A DNA stretch of 64,000 nucleotides from an uncultured Pseudomonadota bacterium (GTDB lineage: Bacteria; Pseudomonadota; Alphaproteobacteria; RF32; CAG-239): the NCBI GenBank assembly GCA_902763155.1, contig CACWQS010000003.1, positions 1 through 64,000 of the forward strand, read 5' to 3'. The stretch's first letter is position 1. Each line of letters starts with the position of its first letter. Under the pieces are notes generated by a model that did no database searches, was not told the origin of the DNA, and saw only the letters and a list, made by a program, of their open reading frames with translations. Shown here piece after piece: positions 7,765 to 20,000 of this stretch. Made by a program: the position numbers and the translations under genes.

Positions 7765-8556
7765 TTACCAATATCTTTTCTTTTTTCGATATTGCTCGGG
7801 CAACAGTTCTTCACATTCTTCAGGGTTATTAGAAAAAATACCTTTCCAAGCCCCTTTGACATCGTTACCTAAATCCTTAAGTCCATCGCCAATAACACCC
7901 CACTGACCGCCATATTGTTTCAATAAATCTTCGTTGTTCATTTTTTTATTATAATCATCGATTTCTTTTTTTACTCCTCCGGCTAAAGTTTCTGCTATTG
8001 CTAATGGTCCGCCTGTTGAGCCGACGCAACTTACATATCGATGTTTATTAACATCAGATATGTCTAGCGGAGATAGCCAATCAGCGGCTTTCATTGCTTG
8101 TCTTACAGATGGCTCTCCATATTGTTGTGCTGCGTAAGTTGCTCCATTTTGTTTATATGCACCGTACAAATCTTTTAATTTGTTGAAAGTATTTTGTGCG
8201 GTTCCAATACCATATCCAACATAATATGTAGGTATATATGGTGCTATAGCATTTACGGCATTTTGCGTAAAATTCTTTACACTATCCCAAGCAGATGAAT
8301 TATCTTGAGCAATGTTTTGCATACTGTTATTCGGTTGCCCAATCGTTGTATTGGTGCTGCCTGTATAATTATTTCCCCAATTGCCGGTATTGTTATTTGC
8401 AAAAACAGAGTTATTATTCTGAAAATAACTGCTCGGTTTGCCGACTAAGCTTTCGGTGTTGACCGTATAGTCGGAATTTGTAGGGACTTGTCCGTTATTT
8501 GCGCCGGCGTTAAATCCGCTATTATTCACTCCGCCACTAAAACCGCCATTATTCAA
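7765..8556 (-). CDS. Asn/Gly-rich protein with hydrophobic centre, possible effector; start unclear
   Basis: 263 codons. The first 80 residues are low-complexity Asn/Gly/Ser (NNGGFSGGVNNSGFNAGANN). The middle (APYIPTYYVGYGIGTAQN) is amphipathic to hydrophobic, and the tail is basic (RKKKRYW). There is no ATG: the first possible start is TTG at 8556, without a Shine-Dalgarno, and an in-frame TGA lies about 50 bp upstream. The 5' end may therefore have been lost. Position ahead of a membrane protein and the MuF toxin suggests a secreted or delivered protein, but I recognise no domain. Confidence 0.45.
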   Translation of the reverse strand: MNNGGFSGGVNNSGFNAGANNGQVPTNSDYTVNTESLVGKPSSYFQNNNSVFANNNTGNWGNNYTGSTNTTIGQPNNSMQNIAQDNSSAWDSVKNFTQNAVNAIAPYIPTYYVGYGIGTAQNTFNKLKDLYGAYKQNGATYAAQQYGEPSVRQAMKAADWLSPLDISDVNKHRYVSCVGSTGGPLAIAETLAGGVKKEIDDYNKKMNNEDLLKQYGGQWGVIGDGLKDLGNDVKGAWKGIFSNNPEECEELLPEQYRKKKRYW

Positions 8557-8625
8557 CTGATTTGTTACGTTTTCAATATAACTTCAAGTAAGTATTTTAG
8601 TAATTTTTCAATTTATTTATTGATT

Positions 8626-8652
8626 TTTACAAAATATATGTTATATTATAAT
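8626..8652 (+). promoter_or_regulatory. Promoter for the three-unit RNA
   Basis: A perfect TATAAT at 8647-8652 with TTTACA at 8626-8631 (15-bp spacer; TTTTAC at 8625 would give 16). Predicted transcription start near 8659. Confidence 0.55.
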
Positions 8653-8658
8653 TACCTT

Positions 8659-8950
8659 AAGGTACTTTCCTCCGATAGGAACGAAAGATTTTAATTGCCT
8701 ATCGCGTATCTTTGACCGGAGTACAATTTCAGTCAAAGGATAGGAAAAGCTCTTTCCGACAGGAATGAAAGATTTTAATCGCCTGTTGTGTATCTTTCAT
8801 CGGCCGGCCAAGCCGGTGGAAGGATAAAGAGAGGCTCTTGCCAATGAAAATGAAACCGAAATCGTTCATTGAGTATCTTTCCTTGGCGGGGAAGCGGGGA
8901 ATAGGATTAAGAGAGAAGCCCTCTGTAACAGAGGGCTTTTTTTATTTATC
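8659..8950 (+). ncRNA. Stand-alone structured RNA of three tandem pseudoknotted units
   Basis: Three consecutive units of about 70-90 nt (8665-8749, 8750-8830, about 8834-8914) share one layout. Each has an outer stem (CTTTCCT/AGGAAAAG; CTCTTT/AAAGAG; CTCTT/AAGAG), a closing stem (CTCCG/CGGAG; CCGA/TCGG; GCCAA/TTGGC) and an inner stem (GATAGG/CCTATC; GACAGG/CCTGTT; CAATGAA/TTCATTG). The inner loop holds GAAAGAT, which can pair with ATCTTT downstream as a pseudoknot. The stems differ in sequence but keep pairing (covariation). GAAAGATTTTAAT is identical in units 1 and 2, and GTATCTTT is kept in all three. No gene follows on the plus strand before the terminator, so it is not an obvious leader. 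I could not assign it to a known class. Confidence 0.65.
8917..8943 (+). terminator. Terminator of the three-unit RNA
   Basis: AGCCCTC-TGTAACA-GAGGGCT followed by a run of T, directly after unit 3; it defines the strand and 3' end of the RNA. Confidence 0.9.
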
Positions 8951-9069
8951 TATATAGATAGTACATTGTAGAGATAATATTCTCATCATCCTGGAGTGAG
9001 CTTGCAATTCTCGAACTAAAATGTTGATTGTTTTTAACCTGTAGGTATCAAAAACTATAGTGTATGCAT

Positions 9070-10833
9070 TTATCTGTCAAAGAACTTATTAAAATCCGGA
9101 GAAAAGCTGAACTCTAAACTCCAATCACCGCCGTGATGGGTTTCATATTTGTTATGTCGCAAAGGTACACCGTAAGCTACTTTCAGCACAAAATCATACG
9201 GTAACTGAACACGCAAACCGGCACCGGCCGAAAGTAAAATATAGCTGTTATTAAAGCCTTCCGCTCCGGCACCTGAGCCTTTGTACGGATAAAGCGCTGC
9301 ATAGTCGGTAAATACAAACGGACGGACATATTCATCGGTGCGATATGGTTTGCACTTGATGTAAAATGTTTCCGGTGCAATCGGAAAGTAAATTTCTGCA
9401 CCGAGTTGATAGCCGGATTTAGCCGTCAGTAAGCCTTGCGAATAACCGCGCACCGTACCGAAACCGCCGGCCGACATTTGATCGACAACCGGAACAATGT
9501 CTTGTGGAATATATTGATAATTACTACGAAAATAACCCAAAATACGATGTCCGAAATCTTGTAAACGCGTAACGTTACCCTCAAATTTCCAATAATCTAT
9601 GCGATTTTGAAACCATGGTGCAGCATAAGATATACTTTGCGTAAAATACCAAATTCCGCTTTCCGTATCATGGCGATAATTCAAGCCGGTTTTAAGTTCA
9701 GGTATTCTGTCTTCATATAAATCATAGCCGTCAAAGCTGGTTACCGCACGTTTGTATGTGAACGAAGCTACGCTGTTCAGTTCTCTGTGCAATTCACGAA
9801 TAAGAGGATGGGTGTAATAAAGCGAATAATTCTGTGAACGACTTTCAATATTGAAATCTTTATATGCACCATGCCCGATTTCTGCTTCATTGTGTGAAAA
9901 TGCTACACCTACGCGTCCGTCTTGCTTATTAACCGGAATATTATAGTCAATAAAAGGTGTCATTGAATAGCGATTTGCATAAGCTCCGACAGTCAATTTA
10001 TCGCGATATCCGAATAAACTGTCGTGCGCGGCTATTAATCCTGTGCGGTTTTTACCAACTGTTTTTCGTCCTGTGTTATCTGCTACCGCTGTAATATGAT
10101 ACGGAGCTTTTTCCTTAACTTTTACAGCAAGATCCGTTGTGCCCTCTTTTTCGCCGGGGTTTAAATCTCCGGTAAGTGCAATACCATCATTGTAGCGATT
10201 ATATATCATTATCTTGTTTTCAAGATTCTGAATATTAAAGAGTTCACCTTCTTGCATATTTAAGCGATCTTTAATATGATTTTCCTTTGTCCAACGGTTG
10301 CCCTCTACCGTAACTTTGCCTACTTTGCCTTCCATGATGGCTATCTTAAGCCGATTATTCTCAATGGTTTGTTCCGGTAAATAAGCGCGAGCCGTTACAT
10401 AGCCTTTATTGAGGTAAAGCTCGTTTATTCTTTCAACCAGTTCTTTTATATCTGCCATAGTCAGATTGGTATTTTCATAATCACTTAAAATATCGGCAAT
10501 TTCTTCTTTAGTCAGAATTTCACTTTCCGGAATTTCGATTTTTTCAATATACACACCTTTGGTTTTATATTCCGACGGCTTTGCTTTTTCTGTTGTTTTT
10601 TTGCGTTTTTTTGTTTGTTTCTGAGTTTTCTGTTCTTCTTTTATTTGACGATTTTGATAATCGCGCATTCCGCGTCTTTCCTCTTCCAGGCGTCTGACGC
10701 TGTCTAAATCCTGTTGTTGTACGGTACCGAGTTGTGGGATAACTTGCGCCGGCGACACTTGTGCCGAAGCGTCTGAATAAACTATAAAAGCAGATAAAAT
10801 AGCGATTGTCGATTGATGTATATTTCTTTTCAT
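9070..10833 (-). CDS. TpsB/ShlB-type outer-membrane transporter of a two-partner secretion system
   Basis: 587 aa from ATG 10833, which starts a signal peptide (MKRNIHQSTIAILSAFIVYS, then DASAQ); the longer ORF start at 10995 adds an unconvincing hydrophobic leader. After a Gln/Lys/Glu-rich linker comes a POTRA-2 domain (IEKIEIPESEILTKEEIADI; LNKGYVTARAYLPEQ; VGKVTVEGNRW), then the ShlB/FhaC 16-strand barrel with the diagnostic FGTVRGYSQG motif. It ends in FSPDFNKFFDR rather than a classic terminal Phe. It would thread the adhesin encoded divergently at 11063 across the outer membrane. The 229-bp intergenic region holds both promoters. Confidence 0.88.
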   Translation of the reverse strand: MKRNIHQSTIAILSAFIVYSDASAQVSPAQVIPQLGTVQQQDLDSVRRLEEERRGMRDYQNRQIKEEQKTQKQTKKRKKTTEKAKPSEYKTKGVYIEKIEIPESEILTKEEIADILSDYENTNLTMADIKELVERINELYLNKGYVTARAYLPEQTIENNRLKIAIMEGKVGKVTVEGNRWTKENHIKDRLNMQEGELFNIQNLENKIMIYNRYNDGIALTGDLNPGEKEGTTDLAVKVKEKAPYHITAVADNTGRKTVGKNRTGLIAAHDSLFGYRDKLTVGAYANRYSMTPFIDYNIPVNKQDGRVGVAFSHNEAEIGHGAYKDFNIESRSQNYSLYYTHPLIRELHRELNSVASFTYKRAVTSFDGYDLYEDRIPELKTGLNYRHDTESGIWYFTQSISYAAPWFQNRIDYWKFEGNVTRLQDFGHRILGYFRSNYQYIPQDIVPVVDQMSAGGFGTVRGYSQGLLTAKSGYQLGAEIYFPIAPETFYIKCKPYRTDEYVRPFVFTDYAALYPYKGSGAGAEGFNNSYILLSAGAGLRVQLPYDFVLKVAYGVPLRHNKYETHHGGDWSLEFSFSPDFNKFFDR

Positions 10834-10943
10834 TTTGATAGTCCGATTTAGTGGCAATGATGGTTGATAATACAAGCATTTTTTGCAAAATTCAATAAAA
10901 ATTAATGCTTTGTTAAAAATATTTAATAAAATACTAAAAACTA

Positions 10944-10972
10944 TTGAAAAGATGCAGAAAATAATGTACACT
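10944..10972 (+). promoter_or_regulatory. Promoter of the TPS adhesin gene
   Basis: TTGAAA at 10944 and TACACT at 10967 with a 17-bp spacer, leaving a leader of about 85 nt. The adhesin ATG has AGGGA 6 nt upstream. It lies in the divergent gap shared with the transporter gene. Confidence 0.6.
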
Positions 10973-11062
10973 GACCTCTCTTGAATTAAAAGCATTGCGT
11001 GTAATGCAAGTGTTTTATTGAAGAAAAAATATCGATAAACAGCCTGATGTTAGGGACTTACC

Positions 11063-14000
11063 ATGAAACAAAAAGCCATACTTAGAAAAAATCAGCAAAC
11101 TTCTAAATCACAAGAAATTGTATTTAAAGAGCCGTCTGTGTTCCGCAAAATCGTGTCGTTTATTACGGCATACAGTATGTTGTTTTTAAATATCACACCT
11201 GTTTTTGCGCAAACAAATATTACGGGTATTTCTGGTGAAAATGGCGTTTATAATATTGATGCGGCAAAATTTTCCGGCAGTACAGGTTTCAGACAATATT
11301 CGGATTTTACTCTTGATAACGGCGATGTGGCAAATTTGAAGTTTGATCAGGGCTATGACAAATTTGTAAATTTGGTAGATAATCAGGTTAATATTAACGG
11401 TATTCTTAATACAATTAAAAATAATGCTTTTTATAACGGACATGCAATTTTTGTTTCGCCGAATGGTATAGTTGTCGGTGCCTCCGGTGTTTTGAATGTC
11501 GGTTCGCTGACTATGGCCACGCCATCGGCTGATAAATACAACAGCTTTAAGAATGGCTATGAGGCAGATTTGGGTAACCATATATTCGGCTCGGATAAAT
11601 ATAACGAATTAATCAATGATTCTCATGGCAACATAACCATTAACGGTAAGATTATGGCTAAAGAAAATGTTGAGCTTTACGGCGATAATATAACGATAAA
11701 AGGCAGTCAAAATAACAAAGTCGGAATTGTTGCCGGTGTGAAAAACCAAAATAAAATTACCACACAACAACAAGCTAAGCAGGTTTTTGACAGTTTGGTT
11801 CAAAATAACATCAAAGATGCCGATAATTTCAACTTAGAAGGTGGAAAGATAAAAATTGTTGCCGGTTTCAAGGATTATACACTTAAAGACGGAAAGCCGG
11901 ATAAACCAAACGGCACTTCAAATAAGGCGGAGGTAAATGTTGATGATGCCAATTTAGGGGCAAATGAGGTTGAAATTAAAGCAAATACAATAAGAGATGC
12001 CTATGTTTATGCTACTGCTGATGAAGCTATATATTCTACCATTGATATAACTCGTTCCGATATAACCGCTGAAAATATTGATATATTGGCAAATTCAGAG
12101 GATTATTATGGCAGAAACGTCAATTTAACCGTTCCGGCGATTTATCTGTGGATATTTGATGCTGACGACCACGATGCGCATATTTCTGATTTCTTTACCG
12201 AAACCGTATATAACGGCTTTGAGGGTGTGAGAACGACTGCGACAGTTGATGTGAAAGATGCAGTGCTTCAAGCTATAGAAGACATCTCTATAGAGGCAAC
12301 AACATCATCTAAAACCGGCATTTCTACCGATATTCTCGGTCAATTTATTCCGTCTATTATTTACGGATACGGTACGAAAACAGTTACACAAATAAATATA
12401 GAAAATTCAGTTCTCAATGCCGGTGGTGATATTGATTTAAATGCAAATTCAGAAAACATTTTAAAAACTAAAATATGGGACGATATTGCGGCAGGCTTAA
12501 CCCTAAGAGTTACCGATGCTTTTAACTTGATATTAATGAAAAACTCAGCCAGTGCCGATACCAAAGTTGTTATTGACCATTCAACACTTGAGGCGGAAAA
12601 CGTATCTGCACAGGCAACTGCCTATAATGAAATGGACAATGAAGCCGTTTTGCAAGAGCGTATCGGCAAAAATGACTTTATGAGTGAAATAAATAATCAA
12701 GGCGGTTCGGCAATTTCTCTCGGCGGAATTATTAACGTATCGGATATTAAGAGTGCCGTTGAGGTTAAGAACGATAGTAAAATTATTGCTACGAAAGATA
12801 TTGATTTAAAGGCGTGGAATGTTAATGATATCAGTAACTGGATGGATGCAGAAATTAAAGATGTGGAGGATTATACAAATCAAAAACCGTTTAAAGAAGG
12901 CACGAACTGGTTTTCAAAAAGATTGAATGATATTGGTGCGCTTGCCGGTATGTGGGATAAAATCAGCACTTTCACATTAAAAGATTTTGCCACAAAGTTC
13001 CAACAAAAAGGAAAAAATATATATGATATTGCCCATCCGGAGCAAAAACAAAAAATGGAAAATGCGACCATGCAGGCCGGCCTTGCCGCTGTGTGGAATA
13101 ATGTAAGCACAACCAATAATGTCAAAATTGATAATTCAACCGTTACCGCAAAAAATATTGAAATCAGAGCGCATACGATTGATAACACCATAAATGAGGC
13201 AGACGGATATGCCGATGAAACCGCAAATTGGGGCGGTGCTCTCGGTATGGTGGTTAATAAGCAACACAATGATAATAGTGTGGATATATTAAATGCTTCC
13301 AAATTAACCGCTGCTGAAGATATAGATGTTACGTCTGTTGTTGAATTGCCTGCGCAACAAGGTTCGTTGGGACTTAGTGCAACAGTTTTCGGACATCCTA
13401 TAAATTTTGCCGTGGATTTTGGTTTTAATGCCAATGATGAGTGGGAATTCGGTTTTCATGATGTAACGAATTCACCATTGGCAGATACACTGATGCCGAA
13501 GGCAGGTGTTTTCGGGTTCTATAATAACTTTGCAACAGGTTCAAGCGCAGGTGAAAAAGCTTCTGCTTCAGGTGCGATTATTTATTCGGAATTAAAAAAT
13601 AATTCTGATATTAATATCACGAACTCGACGTTGACGGCCCATACCGGCGATGTTGTTATGAATGCCATAGTATCGGCTTCAGCGCACGATGCGGCAGATT
13701 TTTTCAACTATGACGGATTAATTGATGAGATAAAAACTTTAGCCGGTGGCGATTTTAATAAATATAATCAAGAATCCGGTTCCGGTCTGGGTGCTGCAGT
13801 CATTGTGCAGAATTTTACCAACAACGCCGGAGTAACGATTGATAATTCAAAGATTACCGCTAAGGAAGGCGATGTTACGCTTAATGCGGCGGCAGAACAG
13901 TCATACCTGACTATTTTAACCCCCGGCGGCAAGGCAGAATCCTTTGGATTAGACGGTGCGGTTAATATTCAGGAAATTTTCGGTACAACCGCCGTTACCG

Positions 14001-17000
14001 TTAAGAACGGAACAGAAATAAAGGCTGATAATATCAGTATTGATGCCGGTAAGGCTAATAATGTGCTTTCAAAAAAAGGCACGCATATGGCAGATACCAG
14101 TGAAGAATTTATAAGTACAAACGGTGATGTTATTTTAGACTACTATACAGTTGAAGAAGATACCGGAGGTCTTCTTCCTAATATTGTTATATATCAAAAA
14201 TACAGAGATATCAAAGACCACATCACTTCGGTTGTGATTAACGGTAGTTATACAAAACAATCTGAGGAAACAACGGAACAATCTTCTTCCGGTGTTGCTG
14301 TAGGTGCAAGTGTCAGCGTTCAAGAAATTGAAAGGGCGGTGAAATCGGATATTTTGAATTCCAAATTGGTTGCCGACAGTAATCTGAGCGTTAAGTCCGA
14401 CTCTCGTATGAAGAATATATTTGTAACATTGGCCGGTGCTTTTGCCGGAGGCGTTGATACACCTAAAGATACCGGAGCAAACAACGGCGGTCTCGGCAAT
14501 GTCCAGAGAAATGCTGAAAACGCCCAAGATAAAGAAGATGATGCCGATCTTTTAGAGGCTTTGCTCTATGATGATGACGGCTTGCTTAATGATATGCTTG
14601 GTAACGGTGATGGAGATGATGTAAATCCGTTGGAAAATATGCGTAGCAGTTTTTCACTTTCAGTTGCCGGTACGGTTGTTGTTCTTAATGACCAAACAGA
14701 TATTTCGTCAACTGTTGCAAACTCCGAGCTGAAAGTCGGAAAAGATTTAGATGTAACAGCAGACAGAGATTCTCATCTGCTTACCATTTCCGGCGGACTT
14801 GCTAAATCAAATCAATATGGTGCAGGTGCTTCGGTTAATGTTTATAAGCAAGCCGGTTCGGTTAAAGCAAGTATTTTAGACAACACGAAAATAATATTTG
14901 CGGCAGAAGATGTGAATCCAAAGTTTAATGTTAAGGCTCATAATGATAATTCGCTTATCAATATAGCTGTCGGAGTGGCTGCTGCCGGAGATCCCGGTGA
15001 CACACAAAATGTCAATTTCAAAGCGGCGGTCGGCGGTTCTGTTAATGTCAATACTTTAAAGCCGGAAATTACGGCATCAATTGAAAATTCAACCGTCAAG
15101 GTTGAAGAAGACGGTAAAGATATTGATGCAACCGTAAAAGCTGAAAACGAAGTAGATTCTTACAATATTGCCGGCGGCGGGTCGTATATAAACGGCGGTT
15201 CCAATGCCATCGGTGCCGGTGTGGCGTTAAATTACAACAATGTCAAAAACGATGTCCAAGCCTATGTGGCTAATTCGACACTAAATAACATCAATAAATT
15301 AAGCGTTTTATCAAGTTCCGATAATGATATGAACGATTTTGCGGTTGCCGGTTCGTTGGTTAGGGGTGATGACACTTCCGGCTGGGTATTTGACGGTAGT
15401 ATTGACATCAATTATATTCACGATACGGTTAAATCAAGAATTATCGGTTCAACCATAACGGCTAATGATGATGTTGAAGTTAAAGCCGATGCTAAAGATG
15501 ACAGTCTTGCCGCGGCAGGTACACTTAATATTTCAACAGCTAACGGCGGGGTTGGTGTCAACGGTGATGTTATTGTCAACGTTATCAGAAATGATGTTTT
15601 GGCAGAAATCGGCGATTCATATCAAATCATCAATTTAAAACCGGTTGTTGATCGCAATTCCGATATTTTATCGGCAAAAGATGTTAAAGTTGCGGCAACT
15701 TCAACCGAGAAAGTTAATGATATTTTGGCCGGTATTGCCGTTTCTACCAAGGGAACATATTTAATGGCGGCAGCCAATGTGAATGTAAATTCTATTGAAA
15801 ATGACGTAAAATCTTATGTATCAGGTAATATCGGGACTGGTGAAAACTCTAAAGCCATAAGTGGTCTTAATGTTGCCGCATACGATGAAACAACAATTTA
15901 TTCAAGAGGCGGAACAGTCAGCGCATCTACAAGCAGCGAAGCGACATCGGTGGTTGCAGGTTCGGTTAATGTTGATAAGCTGGCTAAAACCGTTGAAGCA
16001 AAAATATTTAATGCCGATGTTAAAGCAACCGGTAATGTTACGGCATCAGCCGCTTCGGTTAATTCAATGGGCGGTACAAAAGGCGATGATAATAAATATT
16101 CGTCAGATGATGTAACGAGCGATGCATATAGAGATAAATTGCTTCATAAAGATGCTGAAGATCGATATGACGGTCTGAATATGGAAGAGGGTGTTTCTTT
16201 GGACCAAAACAGTGATTTTGCTAACTGGAATATGTTCTTTGATATTGCCGGCGGTGCAAACATAGCTGTTGCCGGTGCGGGTATCGGAAAAGTTATTGAA
16301 AATACGATAACTGCGGAAATTGCAAATTCTAAAATTGAGGCCGATAAATTATATGTTTTAGCTGATGATTATTCAATCAAAAACATCATTGCCGGAACAA
16401 TCAGCGGTTCGTTCAAAGGTTCTTCCGGTTTGTCAGTGCTTTATGCCAAAGATAAAAGTATAACCAGTGCTTTGGTAGGTAAAGGTTCAGAGTTAAATAT
16501 TACTGATAATCTCATTATAGATGCCGCTAACAGAAAAGATAATCATCAAATATTGATTGCCGGTTCCGGAGCTATGAAAGGCTCTATCAACGCCAATATT
16601 GCCATTAATGATATAGAAGATGAAGTTTATGCCAAGATTGATAACGAAACAACCGCTAAAGATATTAAGGCCGGAAGTATAAGTATCAATGCCAACGAAG
16701 ACATAAACGCCAGCCACATCGTTGTTTCCGGCGGTGGGGCATCAAATCTCGTTCTTGATGTTAATCCGATTGTTAATACCTATAATGCTACGGTTGAATC
16801 TGCTATTAAAAATTCAAAAGTTAAAGATGCCGCGATTGCCATAAACGCACAAACCGCAATGGATTCTTTAGATGTTTCGGCGGGTGTTGCCGGTGTGGCA
16901 AAAGGAATTGCCGGTGTTGGTGTTGCCATCAAAAATGATTATATCGGCAATATTAAGTCATATATTGATAATGCCGTTATTAATACCGAAAAAGATATAG

Positions 17001-20000
17001 ATATTGATGCCAGCTCGGTTATCAATGCAAATAACTGGGTTGTCGGTGGTAGTGCGGCTGGACAAGGCGTAAGTGTTACGCTCAATGTTTTGTGGAATAA
17101 TGTCAATTCTACTCTTGAAGCCGGAATCAAAAATTCCACAATAGAAAAAGCTGATGCTATAACCATTAACACCAATAAGGATAAAACCGATCACTTTGAC
17201 AATACGGCCATTGCCGCCGCTCTTGCCGGACAAGGTGCAAGTGCTATCGTCAATGTTATTAAAAATGATTTTACAAATACCGTAACGTCATATGTGGATA
17301 ATACAGAATCAACCGAAATCGGTTCTCTTGAGGTTGAATCAAATTCAGACAGAAGAACAAACAACATTAACTTTGGTTTGATTATAACCGGTGAAGGTGC
17401 CGGACTTGCTGCCAACGCCTTGTCTAACGATATTAATTCAACGACACGTTCCTATGTTGATGCCAAATCAAAGACGTTGAAGGTTGAACGGAATTTAGAT
17501 GTAAAATCAAATGACACGGCGGCGGCAAGAAACAGCGTTGTGATGGGAAGTCTTGTTGCTTTAGGCGGCGGTGTCGGTTTGAATATTAATTTATATAGTG
17601 CAAACAATCTGGTAAAATCTGAGATTTTATCGGCAACCTCAGGACAAATCAATGCCGGTTCGGTAAATATGAATTCCGAGCTGACCAATGCTATGGATAA
17701 TACGCAGGTGGATTTATCTTTAGGGCTTGCGACAGCTCCGATTGATGTCCAAGTTATCAAAATAGGGCAGAAGACAAATACTTATTCTCAAGCTGAAATA
17801 ATCAGTGATGTAAATAAATATTTGAATACGATGTTTTCTATGATACCGCAAGGTTTATCAACCTCGACAACGCCGAGCAACAATCTTCAAGCCGGTGCGA
17901 TTTCAAGTGTCGGCGGTAACATAAAAACAGTGCTTGATACTAATATCAATGCCAAAAGTCACGTCAAAGGACTTACTAAACAGGATGGAAAGGATGTCTT
18001 GACCAATGAACTGGATTTAAATAGTTTCACTTTAGTCGGAGGTGCCGGTTCGGCAAGTGTCGGCGTAAGAGATGTTCAAATTGCCAATAATACCGTTGCG
18101 GAAATTAAAGACGGGAAAGTTGAAAGTACAGATGGTGATGTTTCAGTAAACGCTCAATCGGAAGCAAATGTAAAGATGACAAATACGAGTGCTGAAATTT
18201 CCGGTCTGCAAATTTCCGGTGGTTCGGATATTTATGAAAATTCTTCCGAAACTCTGGCGCAAATTAAAGATTCAGAGGTTAATGCTCAAAGTATAGGCAT
18301 CAATTCAAAATCAAAGAGCCACGCAAAAATTGATACAACCCATGTTGCCGGTTCCATCGGCAGTGTTGTCAATGTTGATTTGGTTGAAGCAAAGGACACT
18401 AATAAAACGATTTCACTCATTACCGGCAATACCAATATTGATGCGAATGATAAATTAACCATTCGTTCAACTGTTGATACCGATTTGCAATCGCTGAAAC
18501 TTTCTGTTCCGATTGCCGGAGCCAGCCTCGTTTCGGTTTTAAAAAATGAGGCAACCGCTAATACGATATCTAAAGCTATTATTGAAGATGTCAACGGAAC
18601 GATTAATACGAACGGGCTTGAAATTGTAACCGATTATGACGATATGAGCGTAACCGCAAGGTCAAATATTGTTTCGGTTAAGGCTATAAGTGTTGCCGAA
18701 TATAATGATTCCGGTGCATTTATGAATGCGTATTTTAAATCCGGTATTGACAGTATAGACGGGCTTATTTTGAAAAATACAGGAACAACTCAAATTACAA
18801 CCGCCAAAGCAAACAGTCAAAAAGATGTGTTGGCATACGGCAGAACACATGATGTTTCTGTTCAAGGTATAGGAATATATACCGGAACATTTGCCAATGC
18901 CAAAACTAATGCAACTTCAGCTACTGTTTTAAAAGTAAAAGACAATACTTCTGACAGGTTAAATATAAATCAATATTTAAATTCTAAAGCCAAAGCCGAT
19001 GCAAACGGTACAAAAGTTACGACTGCCGGTGTTTATGCCGTGGCTGCCGAGGCGACTGATGAAAGTAAAATGACACTTGATATCGGCGGTACCAATACAG
19101 TTTTGGGCAGAGCCAATATCATAGCAACTCATAACGCAACATCCGAGGCTGATTTGAAGGCGTTTAACCTCGGTTTGCTTATAGCCGGCTCAAGATTAAG
19201 ACTGGATAGTAATATGGAGGCTGACACAATCGCAAATATCGGCGGAAACTTTAATGTTTTGGGTACTATTGCCGATATCGAAATAAGTACGATAAGAAAT
19301 GCTAAGTTGGATAAAACATCCGGAACGGGAGGTTTTATTAATGTTGCGGATACCGGTGTGGCAAACGTTCTTAAAGGGCAATCGGTTTTGAATTTGAATG
19401 GATTAATAACAAATGCTGAAAACAAGAACAGAATGTCTATATTAAACAGATCTGTGAACAATTATAATGTAAAAACAACCGATGGTTCGGGCGGATTTAT
19501 CAATGTTGCGGACAGTTCTGCGACATCATCTTTCAACACCACTACCGAAACAAATATCGAAAATTCGGATATTAATTCATTGTCTGATTTTAACGTAACA
19601 ACGGATAATAGTACGCAAATTGAAGATGATGCCTCGGCTGCAGGTGGCGGATTTATTTCGTATGTAAACGGCAGTATCAACAATAACTATGTATCAAATG
19701 CCAAAATAAATATCAAAAATTCAAATATAAAATCACAAGATATGAAATTGAGGGCTATGGCTCGTGTGGGCGCATATCCGAAAGATGCTCATTATACCGG
19801 AGATGCCGGTGGTGTTGTTGCATTTGATTATATTGATGTGAACAATACAATAACCAGTACCAGCGAAATAAATATTCAAAATTCGATATTGGAAGCAACG
19901 CATAATGCCATTTTTGATGTTAGTTCCAATAATTACTTTAAGCAAAAAATAGAATCAGGCGCATACGGATTAAAATCCAAAGCGTCGGGAGTGTCGCATC

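Noticed and set aside
8659..8950. Tandem c-di-GMP, glycine, preQ1 or guanidine riboswitch
   Set aside because: The consensus sequences known to me for these classes do not fit, and no plus-strand gene follows the terminator.
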